DNA of 64,000 nucleotides from Ricordea florida (Eukaryota > Cnidaria > Anthozoa > Corallimorpharia > Ricordeidae). This document shows positions 41,088-49,494 of this stretch, one piece after another. The translations under genes and the position numbers were made by a program. Location of the stretch: contig OX453272.1 of the NCBI GenBank assembly GCA_949710005.1, forward strand, positions 5,945,673-6,009,672. Direction: 5' to 3'. Numbering within the stretch: the first letter of the stretch is position 1; every line of letters begins with the position of its first letter. The notes under the pieces were generated by a model, which worked only from the letters and a program-made list of their open reading frames with translations, ran no database searches and was not told the DNA's origin.

Positions 41088-41315
41088 CTAGAGGAACTTA
41101 ACAATTTGTTTAACGAGAGATCGACGATACGCTTTGACAGAATAAAAAAGAATTTTACTAGAAAAGCTAAACACGTTACGATGTTGAAATTGTTCGTGAT
41201 ATTGTAATCTTGAGGTTAATATTTCGAGCATGCTGTTACAGTTATATAGATCTTGTTTTGCCTTGTTGAAGCGGATGGCTCTGAGTCTATCCTGACTTCG
41301 AAGGTTGAAATAAGT
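41088..41315 (-). CDS. cassette 6: alternative terminal exon, 75 aa
   Basis: Starts after TTTATTCTACAG at 41316, phase 0. TYFNLRSQDRLRAIRFNKAK, basic and helical. The acceptor lies 12 bp after the stop of cassette 5. Confidence 0.58.
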   Translation of the reverse strand, partial: TYFNLRSQDRLRAIRFNKAKQDLYNCNSMLEILTSRLQYHEQFQHRNVFSFSSKILFYSVKAYRRSLVKQIVKFL

Positions 41316-41327
41316 CTGTAGAATAAA

Positions 41328-41501
41328 CTAATTGTCAGACATGTGTTGTATATTGTGCAGAAACATCATATACGCATCCCATTCTTCTAGATTTAATGAA
41401 CGATGAAAACCGCGTTTTAGTGAATAAATCGTGTCAATTGTCGTACATACAGGACAAACATGGTATGTAACTAAACCTCCATGTATCATACGACTACAGG
41501 C
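41328..41501 (-). CDS. cassette 5: alternative terminal exon, 57 aa
   Basis: Starts after CTTTTTTTTAG at 41502, phase 0. ACSRMIHGGLVTYHVCPVC with a CPVC pair that may bind metal, ending FLHNIQHMSDN. Confidence 0.58.
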   Translation of the reverse strand, partial: ACSRMIHGGLVTYHVCPVCTTIDTIYSLKRGFHRSLNLEEWDAYMMFLHNIQHMSDN

Positions 41502-41524
41502 CTAAAAAAAAGAAAAAAAGATTA

Positions 41525-41623
41525 TCATTCGAAAACGAGTAATTTGGATAACGTTTCATGTACATAATAATAATGTTCATAATCCGGGTTATTATAATAA
41601 TAATCATCCAGGTTACGAATCAT
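41525..41623 (-). CDS. cassette 4: Tyr-rich alternative terminal exon, 32 aa
   Basis: Starts after TTCTATCTCTACACAG at 41624, phase 0. MIRNLDDYYYNNPDYEHYYY, very Tyr-rich, ending SKLLVFE. Confidence 0.52.
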   Translation of the reverse strand: MIRNLDDYYYNNPDYEHYYYVHETLSKLLVFE

Positions 41624-41648
41624 CTGTGTAGAGATAGAAAAAACTGAA

Positions 41649-41873
41649 TTATACAATATCTAACAATGTTTTCAGTTCGACGGTATCAAAAGGTTCAGGT
41701 ATTCCAAATAAAGATTGCCTCGCAATTCTATATTGACTTGCTTTGACAAGTAAATAGTTTAATCTTGTTAGTCATAATATAGTTTCTGTTATCCTTAAAA
41801 TAGTTTCTTGATCCTTTTGTATGTATATCTTAGAATTAAATCGCATTTGAGCTTCCATGACATGATCCAGTGC
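41649..41873 (-). CDS. cassette 3: alternative terminal exon with internal TGA
   Basis: Starts after TTTTTTATTTTAG at 41874, phase 0. ALDHVMEAQMRFNSKIYIQK reaches a TGA at codon 34 (41772-41774). The same frame stays open for another 40 codons to TAA at 41649, so the TGA may be a later mutation. Confidence 0.5.
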
Positions 41874-41898
41874 CTAAAATAAAAAATAAAAGTAAAAA

Positions 41899-41985
41899 AA
41901 AGCAAAGTCATTTTATGAGTGGCCTCCAACCTCCCCTTACAGCCACCCCTAACCTCACAACATGCAAAAAAATGACTTTGCTTTT
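41899..41985. repeat. hairpin between cassettes 2 and 3
   Basis: AGCAAAGTCATTTT and its inverted copy AAAATGACTTTGCT enclose about 50 bp of pyrimidine-rich, non-coding sequence. This is the longest gap in the array and may be a small insertion. Confidence 0.5.
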
Positions 41986-42007
41986 CTTTATTTAAAAATA
42001 ATAATAA

Positions 42008-42213
42008 TTAACAATGAAACTTTCTTAGCGTCTTATATACGAGTACCATGGCATCATAAGAATATCGTCTAACTTCATTGCATGACGAAACACCTTGTAA
42101 AAGATCTTTAATTACATAATAGTTGAAAAAAATCTATAAGGGTGAACATTGCGTGGTTGATAGTTATGCTGATAGTTAAGTGTTGCTTTTGCAGCTTTCA
42201 GTTTAATCAATGC
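42008..42213 (-). CDS. cassette 2: alternative terminal exon, frame break
   Basis: Starts after TTTTTTCTTTATAG at 42214, phase 0. ALIKLKAAKATLNYQHNYQP reaches TAA at 42112-42114. A neighbouring frame stays open to 42008, and a T7 run near 42125-42131 is a likely site of a single-base change. Confidence 0.48.
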
Positions 42214-42249
42214 CTATAAAGAAAAAACGAACGTTTCTTATGTACAAAA

Positions 42250-42438
42250 TCAAACAATCAAAGAATCGAATAAAAAAGCTCTTTCAAACCAAGTTAATTT
42301 AGGAGGTGCAAATAAACGGCGAACTGGACCAATATGTAAAACCCGACATAATAACAACATCACACCCAATTCAATGTCTGAAGTCTTCATTCTTCTTCTT
42401 TGTTTGTCTAATGCATAGCGACACATTTCGCTATATGT
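42250..42438 (-). CDS. cassette 1: alternative terminal exon, 62 aa
   Basis: Starts after CTATATATTTTTGTTTAG at 42439, phase 0. TYSEMCRYALDKQRRRMKTS, then a Leu-rich helical part. It is the closest cassette to the RING exon, giving a 94-bp intron from the donor at 42532. Confidence 0.6.
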   Translation of the reverse strand, partial: TYSEMCRYALDKQRRRMKTSDIELGVMLLLCRVLHIGPVRRLFAPPKLTWFERAFLFDSLIV

Positions 42439-42526
42439 CTAAACAAAAATATATAGATATCAGCGATGATCTCGAAGTTCATGTATCACCGTATACAACT
42501 GATAAACGATCTATAAGAATGAATGT

Positions 42527-42532
42527 ACTTAC
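42527..42532 (-). other. consensus 5' splice donor of the RING exon
   Basis: GTAAGT on the minus strand directly after the 200th codon, phase 0. All candidate acceptors at 39022-42439 give cassettes open in the same phase. Confidence 0.7.
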
Positions 42533-43132
42533 AAGTCGGATCCTTCTCTGGAATTCCGGATCTTGCAATAGGGCATCAGTTGCCTCTTCCGACGAGATCA
42601 AATAGTCATTGGGGAACCGAGCCCTACAATGCGGACAATCAAATCTTCGGTTACGAAGCCATCTTTGTAGGCATGGGTTACAAAGCGGTTTGCGACAGCA
42701 GGGTGTTGGTGGGCTTGCTTCACCTTCGAAACATACGCAACATTCTCCCGGAATAGGATCTTCTCTCCGAAGTGGTGGTGGTTGTGGAGCATCATTATTA
42801 TTATCATCATCATCATCATCATCATCATCATTGACAGGGGCAGGACTCGAAGGAGGTGTCATAGCATCACGTGATACCATGGGTTCATCGCTGGATGGTT
42901 CAACACTGGTTGATGATGCCGCAGGTTCAACACTGGTTGATGATGATGACACAGGTTCAGCACTGGTTGATGATGATGATGTCACAGGTTCAACACTGGT
43001 TGATGGACCGGCTTCGTTAATTGCATTGATCACAATGTCCGATTCAGAAGGCGAAGGCGATACAGGGTCGCTGGAAGACGTTGCTGGTCTTTTGGCAGCA
43101 CCTCTTTGGTTCTGCAATCTGCGTTTGGGCAT
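42533..43132 (-). CDS. E2 RING-finger protein, common 5' exon of the splice array
   Basis: Exactly 200 codons from ATG 43132 to the donor. The basic start (MPKRRLQNQRGAAKRP) looks like a nuclear localisation signal. STSVEP repeats and a poly-Asp tract follow, then a RING finger at residues 131-173 (CCVCFEGE, CCRKPLCNPC, FDCPHCRARF). RING fingers usually recruit E2 enzymes for ubiquitin transfer. The coding part ends PEFQRRIRL and meets GTAAGT at 42532-42527 in phase 0. Unspliced reading adds 17 residues and stops at 42479. A TATA box lies at 43236-43244. I propose splicing to one of the cassettes at 38704-42438. Confidence 0.78.
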
Positions 43133-43235
43133 CTTGACTTTGAATACAAAAAACACTGGAACAAATTCCACCCTGTATCACCTTCACCCTACAAAGAGAT
43201 GAACGAAAAGACACCGACTGGAAGCAGGGTCATCC

Positions 43236-43244
43236 CTTATATAC
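43236..43244 (-). promoter_or_regulatory. TATA box for RING transcript
   Basis: TATATAAG on the minus strand about 105 bp before the ATG at 43132. It is divergent from the TATA box at 43387. Confidence 0.55.
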
Positions 43245-43386
43245 GTTTTTGAAAAAACCGGTTTTAAAACCGGTTTGACTGGTTTGACTGGTTTTTTAAT
43301 AGGGGGTACCCCCCACCCCCCTCTTTTGGGCTGTTTTTTAAAAAAAGATGGTATGACAAAGAAGGGCGTGGCACCTAAAGGAAGTG

Positions 43387-43394
43387 TATAAAAA
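43387..43394 (+). promoter_or_regulatory. TATA box for the Cys-motif gene and polymerase transcript
   Basis: TATAAAAA 55 bp before the ATG at 43449. Confidence 0.6.
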
Positions 43395-43448
43395 GAGCGA
43401 GCTTTGGCGTTTTTCGATATCATTTTGAAATTTCATTTTGAGAACAAC

Positions 43449-43997
43449 ATGGATCAAGAAAGTAAAGAGACTATGGAAGCCCAGTTCTGGCGTGTGTATT
43501 GTGAGCATGTGTGGAACAGAGTCAAGTGTTTGGCAAATGAAGCGTGTTATGGGTGTTCCCATAGGACCCCATACATGGAGGATCATCGGACGTGTCAACT
43601 AGCCGATGAAGAAATGATCACGATGTTTATGACCAAGGCTTTGGAATGTGTAAAACCAGGTGATGTGATTCAACCTTGGATGCAGTCTTGTGTAGCATTG
43701 GGATTTACACTTCATCAATTCACTTGTTTCGATTCGAGATGGGTGATTCGCCAGTTTTGTCGTTCTGACAGACGAGAGATTTTACTGGGGTTAATGGTTG
43801 ATGGAGAGATGATTACACCTGCCGTGAATGACGATGAGTTGTTACAAGCGGTCACTCAAATGAAAGCACAACAGGAACCAGACGATCATGGTGTTACAAC
43901 TGTTGTTATAGATGATGATGATGATGATAACGCTTTACAAGGGCAAGTTGATCCTGTTACTTTTGATGTGGATAAGTTGCTCGAAGACTTAATGTGA
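43449..43997 (+). CDS. E2 Cys-motif protein upstream of polymerase
   Basis: 182 residues. The N-terminal half has CLANEACYGCSHRTPYMEDH followed by RTC, a possible metal site, then FTLHQFTCFDSRWVIRQF. The C-terminal third is acidic (DDDDDDNALQ). I have the impression that this kind of gene often precedes PolB in Polintons, but I cannot name its function. It ends 17 bp before a splice-acceptor-like sequence that opens the polymerase frame. Confidence 0.65.
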   Translation: MDQESKETMEAQFWRVYCEHVWNRVKCLANEACYGCSHRTPYMEDHRTCQLADEEMITMFMTKALECVKPGDVIQPWMQSCVALGFTLHQFTCFDSRWVIRQFCRSDRREILLGLMVDGEMITPAVNDDELLQAVTQMKAQQEPDDHGVTTVVIDDDDDDNALQGQVDPVTFDVDKLLEDLM

Positions 43998-44010
43998 ATC
44001 TTTTTATTTC

Positions 44011-44012
44011 AG
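44011..44012 (+). other. candidate 3' splice acceptor of E2 polymerase exon
   Basis: TTTTTATTTCAG ends here. The polymerase frame is open from the next bases and has no ATG for more than 100 codons of family-like sequence, so an upstream exon should supply the start. The donor was not identified; it may lie within 43400-43990. Confidence 0.45.
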
Positions 44013-47000
44013 TGAACAAGTTGGGGGACAACAAAGGGCAGTCTATAAGTTAAAAGAACAAAGTCGGCGGCGCATTCCCAAATTCGATACCTCTGGGATT
44101 GATTATAGTTTGACGATAGACACACCACGTGCTAAGAATATCCAAGAAGGAATCACCAATTTAAACAATGTGTTGGAAAAGATGATTCAAGATGTGACGC
44201 GTGGTATGAATAAAAGAGATCAGATTCGTTTTGTTATGCAAAGTCGTGATTTGAAGTCGCCCATTAGTTTACCGTTTATGCCTGTGGAAGAACTCACCCA
44301 TCAAAGGCTTATGTTTGAAGTGGAGCGGGTATTACAATCGTATGAAGAATTGTACATCAATCAAAGGTTTGACATCAACTTGGTCCATGTACGTCTTCCA
44401 AGCGGAAGTGGAAGAAAGAAAGTCATCAATATGAACAAGCGTTTGAAGGACAAACAATGTTTTATTCGAATCAAGAACCCCGATGAATTATGTATGGCCA
44501 GAGCCATTGTAGTAGGCATATGCATGGCCAAACTGGAGAACGATCCCCAATATAATGTGATCTATTAGGGTAGACCTGTTCAAAGAACAAGAGCCTTGGA
44601 ATTGCATCGTAAAGCAGGCGTCCCCCTACAACCATGTGGTATTGAAGAGGCGAAGAAGTTTCAAGCCGTATTAGCCGACTATCAGCTGGTGATTGTCAGT
44701 GCGGAACATTTTGACAGTATTATTTTCAAAGGTCCCACCCAGGAGAAAGTGATTTATTTATATTTACATCATGGTCATTATGATCTCATCACCTCCATGT
44801 CCGGATTCATGGGACGCACTTATTATTGTTTGGAATGTGAAAAGGGATATAACACAGAAGAGGGAAGGCATCATCGATGTAAGAAGAAGTGTTTGTCTTG
44901 TTTTCAAGAAGGATGTCGTGGTGATATATCCTCATGGATCTATTGCGCTTATTGCCGAAGATCCTTTCAGGGACCTGGATGTTTTGAGAATCATCGTCGA
45001 ATGGGACCTCAGGGTGGAATCTCTGTTTGCAAACAGTATCTCAAGTGTAAAGATTGCGGTAAAATGCTGGACCGGACTCGACGGGATGTCAACTTACATA
45101 AATGTGGAGAAGTGATGTGTCGTATATGTGACAAGTTTGTCGACAAGGATCATCAGTGTTTCATGCAAGTACCCAAACAAGGCAAGAAAAGAAAGAGAGA
45201 GGATGATGAGGAACAAGAGGACACTTATTTATTTTTTGATTTTGAATGCACCCAAGACACTGGAATCCATGTCCCTAATCTGGTGGTGGTGCAAGATCAA
45301 CACGGGAAGGAGTGGGTGTTTAAAACGTGCGAGGCATTTTGTTCCTGGCTGTTTGACGAGATGCCAGGAGCAACCTGCATAGCCCATAACTTTAAGGGTT
45401 ATGATTCCTATTTTATTTTGGATTATTTGTACAAGAACAATGTGAAACCAACCCTCATCATGAATGGTGCCAAGATCATGGAGATGCGAGTACAGGATGT
45501 GAATGTGCGTTTTATTGACAGTTTAAATTTTTTTCCTATACCGCTGTCAAAGTTACCCAAAACATTTGGCATGAAAGAACTCAAGAAAGGCTATTTCCCC
45601 CATTTCTTCAATACAGAAGAAAACCAACATTATGTGGGACCCATACCGGATGTTGAGCACTATGACCCTGACGGTATGAAACCAGAAGCTCGTGATGCGT
45701 TCCTGACCTGGTACCAAGAACAACAGACAAAGAAGGTGGTGTTTAATATGCAAGAAGAACTGGTGGCTTATTGTCGATCTGATGTGGACATTTTGCGGCG
45801 ATGTTGCTGTCATTTTATAGACACGGTGAAAGGGTTATGTCATATTCACCCTTTCAAAGAAAGCATGACCATTGCCTCTTTATGCAATTTAATTTTTCGT
45901 ACCATGTTTTTGAAGGAGAACACCATTGCCATTATTCCTCATTTGGGATACAGAAAGACAGCTAATCAATCGCATTGCGCTTATCAATGGCTGGCGCATG
46001 TGGCGCATCAAGATAATGTAGTGATTCGGCACGGTAGAAATGAAGGCGAGAAGCGTGTGGGACCGTATTTGTTGGATGGATATTGTGAAGCTACCAACAC
46101 AGCTTATGAGTTTCATGGTTGCTTTTATCATGGCTGTATCAAATGTTTTCCCGGTACCACTGTGAATCCCGTGAACAATTGTTCGATGCATGAATTGTAT
46201 CAACATACCTTGGAAAGAACTTACTATTTGAAGAAGCAAGGGTTTGGTGTCGTGGAGATGTGGGAATGTCAGTGGCGAGAGCTCCTAAAAAAGAACCAAG
46301 ACGTGAAAGCATTTGTGGGTGGGTTAAACTTTGTGTCTCCCCTGAACCCGCGTGATGCCTTTTATGGGGGGCGTACCAATGCCACGAAATTGCTGGTGGA
46401 AGGAAAGAAGATCAAGTATGTGGACTTTACAAGTTTGTATCCGGATATTAATAAAAACGGAGTGTATCCTGTGGGACATCCTCAGATAATCACGGACAAT
46501 TTGAATCCTACCCAGGTTGGAGATTACTTTGGTGTCATCAAATGTGATGTGCTTGCACCCCGTGGACTGTATCACCCTGTGTTACCCTTCAAGTGTAACA
46601 ACAAACTCATGTTTGCATTGTGTCGAACCTGTGCAGAAACACTACAAAAAACCCCCTGTGAACACACGGATCAAGAAAGAACCTTTACGGGGACGTGGGT
46701 GAGTCTAGAACTGGATTTGGCACGAGAGATGGGATACCGAGTGGTGCGATTACATGAAGTATGGCATTTTGATCAAAAAAGTCAAACTTTGTTTAAAGAC
46801 TATATCGATATGTTTCTAAAGAAGAAACAGGAAGCCTCTGGGTGGCCTTCCTGGTGTGAGAGCGATCAAGAAAAAGCCAGGTACATTGAAGAGTATCGTC
46901 AGCACGAAGGGATTCTACTGGAAAAGGACAAGATTCAGTATAACGCAGGAGCCAGAAGTGTGTGGAAACAAATACTCAACAACATGTGGGGAAAATTAGG

Positions 47001-47664
47001 ACAACGCCCCAACAGACCCAAGTTGGAAGTGAATGAACCAAAACGCTATTTTGAGTTGTTCACTAGTGCTAGCGTGAATGTGAAAGATGTTCATCTTGTT
47101 TCCGAGGACATGGTGGAAGTGTGTTATGCGTTAGAAAATGATTTTGTGGAAGCTTCGGACAGAACTAATGTTGTTTTGGCAGCCTTCACGACAGCTCAAG
47201 CTAGAATTAAATTGTACCGTGTGATGGCCAAACTGGGTCAAAGAGTGTGTTATTACGATACAGACAGTCTTGTTTATGTATCGGAAGAAGGACAGTGGGA
47301 ACCCTCATTGGGTGATTATTTGGGTGAACTTACCAATGAACTGAGTGACGATGATTACATTACCGCCTTTGTTTCGGCAGGTCCTAAGAATTATGCCTAC
47401 AAAACACACAAGGGAAACGTTGTGTGTAAAGTGCGTGGATTCACGTTAAATGTTCGTACTACCGAGAAAGTGAACTTTCGTACCATGGCGGCCATGGTAC
47501 GGGCCAATGACTGTGAACCTGTCACTGTTCATAACCCTCACAAGATTGTACGTGATACGAAAAACAAACAATTGGTGACGCAATCCCAAGACAAGAAATA
47601 TAAATTGGTGTACGATAAGCGTGTGATCAAAAACGATTTTGACACATTACCCTACGGATATTGA
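44013..47664 (+). pseudogene. polB: E2 family B DNA polymerase, in-frame stop
   Basis: Replicative polymerase. The frame is interrupted by a TAG at 44566-44568 and continues in the same frame. Downstream come Cys/His clusters (YYCLECEKGY, CLSCF, CKDCGKMLD, CRICDKFV), exonuclease I (FFDFECTQD), exonuclease II (NFKGYDSYFILDYL), exonuclease III (YCRSDVDILRRC), a PD-(D/E)XK/Vsr-like insert (DGYCEATNTAYEFHGCFYHG, VVEMWECQW), then motifs A (DFTSLYPDINKNGVYP), B (LNNMWGKLGQRP) and C (YYDTDSLVYVS). No terminal-protein part was delineated. AATAAA at 47670-47675. The start is probably on an upstream exon. Confidence 0.9.
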
Positions 47665-47824
47665 GAAGGAATAAAAAAAAGCAGGTACTTTTTTTCTTCT
47701 CCTTCAATGGTAACCCAGTCAGTTCGAATATGTTCAACATGTGCTGTGAAGGTGATTCTTGGCAGTATTCTTCTCCTCGTCCTCCACTGGATGATTTACG
47801 TGCAGTTTGTTTCGTACGTGCCAT
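47627..47824 (-). CDS. E2 histone H3 N-terminal tail mimic protein
   Basis: 65 residues from ATG 47824, beginning MARTKQTARKSSSGGRGEE. Residues 2-11 are identical to the histone H3 tail, including R2, K4, K9 and S10. After that the sequence leaves H3 and ends in a basic/hydrophobic part. A ten-residue exact match is not expected by chance. It lies antisense to the end of the polymerase gene (38 bp overlap) and to the start of the next plus-strand frame. It may compete for H3-tail readers or modifiers. A spliced, longer product cannot be excluded. Confidence 0.6.
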   Translation of the reverse strand: MARTKQTARKSSSGGRGEEYCQESPSQHMLNIFELTGLPLKEKKKSTCFFLFLLNIRRVMCQNRF

Positions 47825-48180
47825 ATTTTACTTCCCTATTTTTTGTCTCCAAGATGAAGAGGACAAAACTATTTATTATTCGTGCCATTGCAAGGATGGA
47901 TGCAGAGTTGACCCGTTCAATCAAAACCGACGTGTTGAACATTCCTCCTTGTTGCTTCCCATGTACAGTAACGGATTTACAGAAATGTTGGAGAAGAGTG
48001 GAAGAAAGACAACCCGTATGTTGGGGTCATGTGGCAGTTTTTATGCGGATGCTTGACTTTCTAACATTACCTGTGAAACGAAAACATGTCATACTGGAGT
48101 GGTTGATAGAACAAGATATGACACTTCCCAGTTTACCATGGTTGGTGATGATGTATTTTTATAATTACATGAGAATGTAA
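47707..48180 (+). CDS. E2 small protein, possibly Bcl-2-like
   Basis: 157 residues from 47707, or about 108 from ATG 47854, which follows a TTTTTTGTCTCCAAG acceptor-like tract. The C-terminal half (LQKCWRRVEE, CWGHVAVFMRMLDFL, EWLIEQDM, PWLVMMYFYNYM) faintly resembles the BH1-BH2 order of Bcl-2 proteins, with Trp-Gly in the BH1 position. This is a weak resemblance only. AATAAA overlaps the stop (48179-48184). The 5' part overlaps the H3-tail frame on the other strand, so the downstream start is more likely. Confidence 0.45.
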   Translation: MVTQSVRICSTCAVKVILGSILLLVLHWMIYVQFVSYVPYFTSLFFVSKMKRTKLFIIRAIARMDAELTRSIKTDVLNIPPCCFPCTVTDLQKCWRRVEERQPVCWGHVAVFMRMLDFLTLPVKRKHVILEWLIEQDMTLPSLPWLVMMYFYNYMRM

Positions 48181-48329
48181 TAAAACACAGTTCAGAGGAT
48201 CAACTTTATTTAGTTGTACAATGCCTTGCTTAGGACGTGGATCTCTACCATCCATTTTGTTGAAAAACTTGTTTAAACGTATTCAGTGTCACGTTGCCTG
48301 TTGTCAAGGGGTTGTCATTGAAATTTCCG

Positions 48330-49454
48330 ATGGCCACGACGAGTGTGAAGAAGAAGAAATGGAAGACGGAAAGACAATCATTACCGGTACTTCGCAAAGT
48401 GTACTACAGCCCAGGAGAACCTGCTGCTTTTGTTGGCGTCAAGCGATTAGTCGATGCTGCTCGCGCAAAAGGAATCAAGCCATCCATAACAAGAAAATGG
48501 CTCGAATCCCAAGTACTGTATACATTGCACAAACCTGTCCGAAAACGCTTTAAACGTAATCGTGTGGTGGTGAACGGAATGGACGAACAATGGCAAGCGG
48601 ATCTTGTGGACGTGCAAGCATTAAAAGACGAAAATGATGGGTTTCGTTACCTCTTGACCGTCATTGACGTTCTGTCCAAATATGCCTGGGTGGTACCTTT
48701 GAAAGACAAGACGGGTAAAAATTTAGTGAAGGCGTTCGATAGCATCTTTGAACAAGATGAACGCATCCCTGATCGATTGCAGACGGATGAAGGGACGGAA
48801 TTTACAAATCAACAGTTTCAAAAGTTCTTGCAATCCAAAGGGGTGCAACATTTCGTCACGTATAACGAAACCAAAGCCCAAATCGTGGAACGTTTTAATA
48901 GAACGTTGAAGACACGCATGTGGCGGTTTTTTACACAGGTAAATAGTTACCGTTACCTGGACGATTTGGACGATTTAGTGGATAGTTACAATAGTTCGAG
49001 ACATCGCAGTATTGGGACTGCACCGAACTTAGTAACCCCTGCAAATGCTCAAGACGTCTGGCGTCGTTTGTACGGTGACGATTTTGTAAAGCGAACGAAA
49101 CGAATCCGGTACAAGTTTAAAGTCGGCGATCAAGTACGCATCTCGAAAAAGAAAGGTATTTTCAAAAAAGGGTATACACCTAATTGGACAGAAGAAGTGT
49201 TTGCGGTGGCTCAACGATTGCGTAGAATACCCCCCGTGTATCGAATAAAGGAGTATGACGGTTCAAAAATAAAAGGAACATTCTACGAACAAGAACTGGA
49301 ACGAGTTCGGGTGAAAGAAGATGATTTTTTTAAAGTGGAAAAAATCCTGAAAACGAAAGGGGTAGGACGGAAGAAAGAATACTTGGTACGTTGGAGAGGT
49401 TGGCCGAGCAAGTACGATCAATGGATCCCAGCCGCTTACATGAAGAAAGCATAA
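48330..49454 (+). CDS. int: E2 integrase with C-terminal chromodomain
   Basis: 374 residues from ATG 48330. The N-terminal helical part (YYSPGEPAAFVGVKRLVDAA) is followed by a rve core with D91 (WQADLVDVQ), D153 (LQTDEGTEFTN) and E187 (IVERFNRTLK). A C-terminal beta domain follows, then a chromodomain at about 331-372 (FKVEKILKTK, EYLVRWRGWPSKYDQWIP) with the expected aromatic residues. It would join the linear element to host DNA. Chromodomains commonly bind methylated histone H3 tails and can steer integration. All three acidic residues are present and the frame is intact. Confidence 0.93.
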   Translation: MATTSVKKKKWKTERQSLPVLRKVYYSPGEPAAFVGVKRLVDAARAKGIKPSITRKWLESQVLYTLHKPVRKRFKRNRVVVNGMDEQWQADLVDVQALKDENDGFRYLLTVIDVLSKYAWVVPLKDKTGKNLVKAFDSIFEQDERIPDRLQTDEGTEFTNQQFQKFLQSKGVQHFVTYNETKAQIVERFNRTLKTRMWRFFTQVNSYRYLDDLDDLVDSYNSSRHRSIGTAPNLVTPANAQDVWRRLYGDDFVKRTKRIRYKFKVGDQVRISKKKGIFKKGYTPNWTEEVFAVAQRLRRIPPVYRIKEYDGSKIKGTFYEQELERVRVKEDDFFKVEKILKTKGVGRKKEYLVRWRGWPSKYDQWIPAAYMKKA

Positions 49455-49494
49455 AGAGACGTTTCCAAGGGTGATTCCATCATTGATCATCAAC

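Noticed and set aside
42609-43202. Plus-strand 197-codon frame over the RING exon
   Set aside because: It is antisense to the RING exon. Its Ser/Asp runs mirror the repeat and poly-Asp codons, and it has no domain of its own.
48221-48553. 110-codon frame overlapping the E2 integrase start
   Set aside because: It overlaps conserved integrase sequence in another frame and has no recognisable motif.
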